Origin: Xanthobacteraceae bacterium
GTDB taxonomy: Bacteria > Pseudomonadota > Alphaproteobacteria > Rhizobiales > Xanthobacteraceae
Length of the DNA: 26,951 bases
Reading direction: 5' to 3'
Assembly: GCA_030037185.1 (NCBI GenBank)
Contig: JASHRR010000934.1
Coordinates: 1 to 26,951, forward strand
The notes under the pieces are model-generated. The model was not told the origin of the DNA. It worked only from the letters and a program-made list of their open reading frames with translations, and searched no databases. Of the stretch, positions 23,444 through 26,951 are shown piece by piece. Each line of letters opens with the position of its first letter. The first letter of the stretch is position 1. A program made the translations under genes and the position numbers.

Positions 23444-24226
23444 TCAAGGTGTAAAGCGACGCTGCGAGACGTGCCATGGGATGACGCGCCTTTCGACGAA
23501 TTCGATCGCGCGGAACAGAACAGTCCCGAGAATCGACAGCAGAAGAATGGCGGCGAAAACCCGCGGCGTATCGAACGCGCCCTGCGCCGCCATGATGACA
23601 TAACCCAGGCCGTGCTGCGCCGAGACGAACTCGCCGACCAGAACACCGACCAGCGAGAGGCCAATCGCGACCTTCATGCCGGCGAACAGGCTAGGCATCG
23701 CACTCGGCAGACGGATTTTCCACAGCAGCTTGAGCGCAGAGCCACGCATCGAGCGAGCGAGGTCGATGGTCTCGGCGTCGAGCGAACGCAGCCCGAGCAC
23801 GGCGTCGATCACGATGGCAAAGAGCGCGATCAGAAACGCCATCGCGATCTTCGATGTATTGCCGGTACCCATCCACACCACGAACAGCGGCGCCAGCGCA
23901 ACCTTGGGCATGCTGTTGACGGCCACCAGCGTGGTGTAAACGGTCGCCTCGATAAAGCGCGAATGGACGATGCCCAGCGCCAGCGCAAAGCCAATGATTA
24001 CCGACATGCCGAATCCCAGCAGCGTATTTGCCGCGGTGTAATATGCATTGACGAGATACGCGGCTGGGTCCTCGAGGAGAGCTCGGCCAATGGAGATGGG
24101 ATCAGGCAGAATGAATGGTGCTGGAGCAAACAGCCACGTTGCGGCCTCCCATAGCAATAGAAGGCAGGTTATCACGAGCCAGGCAGGCGGTCGTCGCAGC
24201 CAGCCCTTGAGGCTAAGCTTTCTCAT
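23444..24226 (-). CDS. NitT/TauT-type ABC permease (SsuC/TauC-like)
   Basis: This encodes 260 residues with about six membrane helices, beginning with WLVITCLLLLWEAATWLFA. The ATPase-contact loop is LDAETIDLARSMRGSALKLL followed by KIRLPSAMPSLFAGMKVAIG, the SsuC/TauC signature region. Family permeases act as homodimers. The ATG at 24226 overlaps the ATPase stop (24213) by 14 bases, so translation is likely coupled. It pairs with the ATPase upstream and the binding protein downstream in the train. Confidence 0.9.
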   Translation of the reverse strand: MRKLSLKGWLRRPPAWLVITCLLLLWEAATWLFAPAPFILPDPISIGRALLEDPAAYLVNAYYTAANTLLGFGMSVIIGFALALGIVHSRFIEATVYTTLVAVNSMPKVALAPLFVVWMGTGNTSKIAMAFLIALFAIVIDAVLGLRSLDAETIDLARSMRGSALKLLWKIRLPSAMPSLFAGMKVAIGLSLVGVLVGEFVSAQHGLGYVIMAAQGAFDTPRVFAAILLLSILGTVLFRAIEFVERRVIPWHVSQRRFTP

Positions 24227-25025
24227 GCTGGAACACACCCTGACCTTCGAAGATCTGCCGCACGTGGCGGCTGTATTCGGAGAATTGTGGAAATTCGCGG
24301 ACCGCCAGCGTGCGAGGCCGCGGGAAGTCGATCTTTAACAGTTCGACAATGCGTCCCGGCCGGCTCGCCATGATACACACGCGGTCGGAGAGCAGGATGG
24401 CCTCGGCGATGCTGTGGGTCACGAAGACGATGGTTTTGCGCGACCGCATCCAGATGTCCTGCAGTTCGAGGTTGAGCTCGTCGCGGGTCAATGCATCGAG
24501 CGCACCGAACGGCTCGTCCATGAGCAGCAGGCTCGGATCGGTAACCAGCGCCCGACCGATGGCAACGCGCTGGCGCATCCCGCCTGAAAGCTCCCATGGA
24601 TGCTTGTCGAGGAAGGCTCCTAGTCCGAACAGCTCGAGCAGGCGCTTCGCCCGATCCAGATGCTCGGTCCTGTTCAAGTCCTGGAGCTCGACCGGCAGCA
24701 TGACGTTCTGGAGAACGGTCCGCCAATCGAGCAGGACATCCTTCTGGAAAACCATCCCCAGGCCGGTAGGCGGCCCGTCGATGGCTTCACCGGCGAGCGA
24801 CAGCGTGCCCGCCGTCGCGGTGTCGAGCCCTGCGATCAGTCTGAGAAGCGTGGTCTTGCCGCATCCGCTCGGACCCAGCAGGCTGACAAACTCACCATTG
24901 CTGACCTGCAGCGAAACATCCGCCAGCGCCAAAACGTCGCCGCGCGGAGACGAGTAGGTTTTTGACACCTGCTGAACGCAGATATGCGGCCAGCCGCTCG
25001 ATATGTCATTCTCGGTATTTGTCAT
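24213..25025 (-). CDS. NitT/TauT-type ABC ATPase (SsuB/TauB-like)
   Basis: This encodes 270 residues, one nucleotide-binding domain without a TOBE extension. Walker A is GPSGCGKTT (51-59), the Q-loop MVFQKDVLLDWRTVLQNV (Gln94), the signature LSGGMRQRVAIGRAL (146-160; LSGGM is typical of this subfamily), Walker B LLLMDEPFGALD (166-177), and the switch His204 (FVTHSI). The chosen ATG at 25025 has AGGA eleven bases upstream; in-frame starts further upstream give sequence without conservation. Its gene begins 77 bases after the Bug-type binding-protein gene. Confidence 0.9.
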   Translation of the reverse strand: MTNTENDISSGWPHICVQQVSKTYSSPRGDVLALADVSLQVSNGEFVSLLGPSGCGKTTLLRLIAGLDTATAGTLSLAGEAIDGPPTGLGMVFQKDVLLDWRTVLQNVMLPVELQDLNRTEHLDRAKRLLELFGLGAFLDKHPWELSGGMRQRVAIGRALVTDPSLLLMDEPFGALDALTRDELNLELQDIWMRSRKTIVFVTHSIAEAILLSDRVCIMASRPGRIVELLKIDFPRPRTLAVREFPQFSEYSRHVRQIFEGQGVFQHEKA

Positions 25026-25102
25026 CGCAGGTCGATTCCTCACGCGCTCCGGATCGAGCGCCTCGATTGACAGGGAAATCGCTTCTGCCGGCATTCCTCG
25101 CT

Positions 25103-26083
25103 TTAGTCCGCCTTGATGCCAGCGAACTTGACCACCTTGCCCCACTTCTCGGTTTCCTCGGCGATCAGCTTGCCGAAATCCTCTGGCGAGCCTGGCATCA
25201 CCGCTGCGCTGAGGTCGGCAAACCGCGCCTTCAGCTTGGGATCGGCAAGGCCTGCATTGATCTCGCGGTTGAGGAGCGCAATGATGGCTGGAGACGTGTT
25301 GCGCGGTACACCGACGCCATACCACGCGCTCGACTCGTAGCCCGGGACGAAGTCGCCGACCGTCGGGATGTCCGGCAAGACCTCGGAGCGCCTCGCCGTG
25401 GTTACCGCCAACGCCCGCAGCGTGCCGGTCCGGACATATTCGATCGAGGATGGAAGGTTGTCGAACATGACCTGCACCTGTCCGCCGATCATATCGGTCA
25501 GTGCAGGCGCCGCGCCGCGATAGGGCACGTGAACCATGGTGATCCCGGTCATCATCTTGAATAACTCGCCGGACATGTGGATCGTCGACCCGTTGCCGGA
25601 CGACGCCATGTTGATCCGGCCCGGATTAGCCTTGGCGTAGGCAATGAACTCCGGGACCGTCTTGACCGGGACCGAGGGGTTCACTTCCATGACGTTCGGG
25701 AATCGAATGAGGCCGGCGACGGGTGCGATGTCTCGCATGAAATTGTACGGAAGCTTTTCGTAGAGGGTGGCGTTGATCGCGTTCGCGGGAGCCACAAGCA
25801 GGATCGTATAGCCATCTGGAGGCGCCCGCACGACGGCATCCGTACCGATATTGCTGCCGGCACCGGGCCGGCTTTCAATGACGAATTGCTGTCCCAGCCG
25901 CTCCGAAAGCCATTGGCCGATCAGGCGAGCCGTGATTTCGGCCGAGCCGCCCGCAACATAGCCATGGACGAACCGCACTGGCTTTACCGGATAGGTCTGG
26001 GCGCCGGCGACCAGTGATACCGCGGGAGCTGCGACCGCAACCCCTGCCAATTTGAGAAACTGGCGGCGTTCAACTCTCACCAT
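25103..26083 (-). CDS. Tripartite tricarboxylate transporter (Bug/TctC) substrate-binding protein
   Basis: This encodes 326 residues with a Tat signal (ERRQFLKLAGVAVAAPA). The mature part follows the Bug family: YPVKPVRFVHGYVAGGSAEI at the first strand, ESRPGAGSNIGTDAVVRAPPDGYT (ligand-loop region), MASSGNGSTIHM, VPYRGAAPALTDMIGGQV, and DIPTVGDFVPGYE. Such proteins bind carboxylates (citrate, terephthalate, benzoate-like acids, glutamate). The ATG follows GGAGG. The membrane partners TctA and TctB are absent from the window, so it is an orphan receptor at the head of the train; Bug proteins often occur without linked partners. About 400 bases upstream lack an intact gene and probably hold the train's promoter. 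Confidence 0.92.
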   Translation of the reverse strand: MVRVERRQFLKLAGVAVAAPAVSLVAGAQTYPVKPVRFVHGYVAGGSAEITARLIGQWLSERLGQQFVIESRPGAGSNIGTDAVVRAPPDGYTILLVAPANAINATLYEKLPYNFMRDIAPVAGLIRFPNVMEVNPSVPVKTVPEFIAYAKANPGRINMASSGNGSTIHMSGELFKMMTGITMVHVPYRGAAPALTDMIGGQVQVMFDNLPSSIEYVRTGTLRALAVTTARRSEVLPDIPTVGDFVPGYESSAWYGVGVPRNTSPAIIALLNREINAGLADPKLKARFADLSAAVMPGSPEDFGKLIAEETEKWGKVVKFAGIKAD

Positions 26084-26280
26084 AGGTGCCTCCGATCCCT
26101 GCTTGAGCGTCTTAGTAGAGCGCAGATGGCATCGCCATAGAAAGCGATACTTTTTGGATTGCTCCTCGCCGGGCACTTCTCGCACTGCCATAGTCTAAAC
26201 TCATGGGAACCATGATGCTCTGGCCATGCGCGCCACACCGCTTGGTCAAGTTCCTGACACGTCGCCGAGGACGGCCCATC

Positions 26281-26413
26281 GTCGTCGCCCACGCCTGCCG
26301 GCTGGGTGCCGAGGGCATTGTCTCCAGGAACGTCAACACCGCCTATCGGTCGGTATGCGGCCTGGATCAAGATTCGCCATCCTGCCGCCGCCGTAGCCGA
26401 CCTGGTGTGCCAA
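26281..26413 (+). pseudogene. ligD: Short frameshifted remnant of an ATP-dependent DNA ligase (LigD-type)
   Basis: On the plus strand one frame reads HACRLGAEGIVSRNVNTAYRS (from 26290) and the next frame continues GRYAAWIKIRHPAA (from 26348). This matches the nucleotidyltransferase C-terminal motifs of ATP-dependent DNA ligases common in rhizobia, where LGLEGIVSKR precedes the YRSGRS-x-WLKIK motif. The two pieces are in different frames and nothing else of the ligase is present. It lies in the otherwise empty stretch between the Bug gene and the FAD oxidase. The call rests on a short motif. Confidence 0.55.
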
Positions 26414-26485
26414 ATGATACGCAATGCCGAGGCAGTTAGCAGTCGAAAATTGCTGGCGGGCTCGTTCCGCGGCTTGCCAAATGAG

Positions 26486-26951
26486 TTAATTTTCTACTGA
26501 ACGAAGTTTTCCTGGATTCATCAGGCCAAAAGGATCGACGTCCCTCCGGAAAGCCATCTTTCGACCTTCCGGGTCGAAGCGACCGCCATCTTCGAGCTTA
26601 GAAATATGCGGATTGTTGAGAATGCATCGGTCATTCTCGAATGATCGCATGATCGCGTTCAAACGAGCCTCCGTCGTGTAGCGGATCAATGGGAGGCCGC
26701 CGATGCGGCAGCGGCCATTTTCCTTTGTGTATTCGTGATGCATCAGCAGTTCGTCGCCAAACCGCCTCATCTGATCCTCAACAAGCTCGGGCTCACAAGG
26801 ATCCGGCATCACTACCTGAAGGTACGTCCAGTGCCGCTCGGCTTGTAAGGCCATCAGGGTGGTGTGATTGAATGCGGTCTCATGAATGCGACGCAGCTTG
26901 GCGGCGTCGCTCTCGGCCTCGGTTACCGCCATGGAGCGAGCGCCGTTGAAT
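26486..26951 (-). CDS. C-terminal part of a FAD-linked (VAO-type) oxidase/dehydrogenase, cut by the window edge
   Basis: The minus-strand frame is open from the right edge (FNGARSM and on) to a TAA at 26486, giving about 154 C-terminal residues. HWTYLQVVMPD, RRFGDELLMHHEYTKENGRCRIGGLP and the final KMAFRRDVDPFGLMNPGKL resemble the cap domain and terminal DPxGLMNPGK motif of VAO-family FAD oxidases such as glycolate or D-lactate oxidase, or 4-cresol dehydrogenase-type enzymes. The FAD-binding half lies outside. It is oriented with the uptake train but 403 bases before it. The substrate cannot be inferred from this part. Confidence 0.75.
   Translation of the reverse strand, partial: FNGARSMAVTEAESDAAKLRRIHETAFNHTTLMALQAERHWTYLQVVMPDPCEPELVEDQMRRFGDELLMHHEYTKENGRCRIGGLPLIRYTTEARLNAIMRSFENDRCILNNPHISKLEDGGRFDPEGRKMAFRRDVDPFGLMNPGKLRSVEN

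Noticed and set aside
26172..26190. TGGCA...TGCC on the minus strand upstream of the Bug gene as a sigma-54 promoter
   Set aside because: The spacing between the GG and GC elements is about three bases too long for a -24/-12 promoter.
1..26951. tRNA, rRNA, CRISPR array or riboswitch
   Set aside because: I saw no regularly spaced repeat array, no tRNA-like cloverleaf and no conserved riboswitch core by eye; a covariance-model scan was not possible.

Overview
The window looks like a piece of a high-GC alphaproteobacterial chromosome, probably a Bradyrhizobium or related soil Hyphomicrobiales. This is inferred from GC-rich third positions, several Tat-type signal peptides, multiple ABC uptake systems and the gene families present; I ran no search. 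It holds a catabolic and uptake island flanked on both sides by decayed genes.

Left flank (1-4434): a frameshifted IS110-family transposase remnant, a Tat-exported VOC (glyoxalase-fold) protein on the minus strand with a plausible promoter and a phased direct repeat, a 36-nt hairpin, and a frameshifted remnant of an IscB RNA-guided nuclease. Then comes a minus-strand alpha/beta hydrolase, and about 960 bases with no confident gene (one 53-codon ORF with a strong ribosome-binding site).

Plus-strand operon (4435-9032): an M20-fold hydrolase with several altered metal-ligand positions, a meta-cleavage-product hydrolase, a Rieske oxygenase alpha subunit that resembles carbazole 1,9a-dioxygenase CarAa along its whole length, a 17-codon minicistron, and the small and catalytic subunits of a LigAB/CarBaBb-type extradiol dioxygenase. 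The logic is ring oxygenation, extradiol ring opening, then C-C hydrolysis, as in carbazole-type pathways. No ferredoxin, ferredoxin reductase, hydratase, aldolase or regulator is present.

Minus-strand gene train (26083 down to 9064, converging on the first operon with only 31 bases between): a tripartite-tricarboxylate (Bug) binding protein; a NitT/TauT-type ABC importer; a two-domain-permease ABC importer (binding protein, ATPase, permease); a three-subunit molybdenum hydroxylase; and a second, paralogous importer whose binding protein and permease are separated by a split thiamine-diphosphate decarboxylase (alpha and beta). Many junctions overlap by 4-14 bases, so large parts are probably co-transcribed. 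The pattern suggests a unit that imports (hetero)aromatic or organic acids, hydroxylates them with the Mo enzyme, and decarboxylates a 2-oxo acid, next to the oxygenase pathway. The substrate is unknown.

Right flank: a short frameshifted remnant of an ATP-dependent DNA ligase, and the C-terminal part of a VAO-type FAD-linked oxidase that runs off the right edge.
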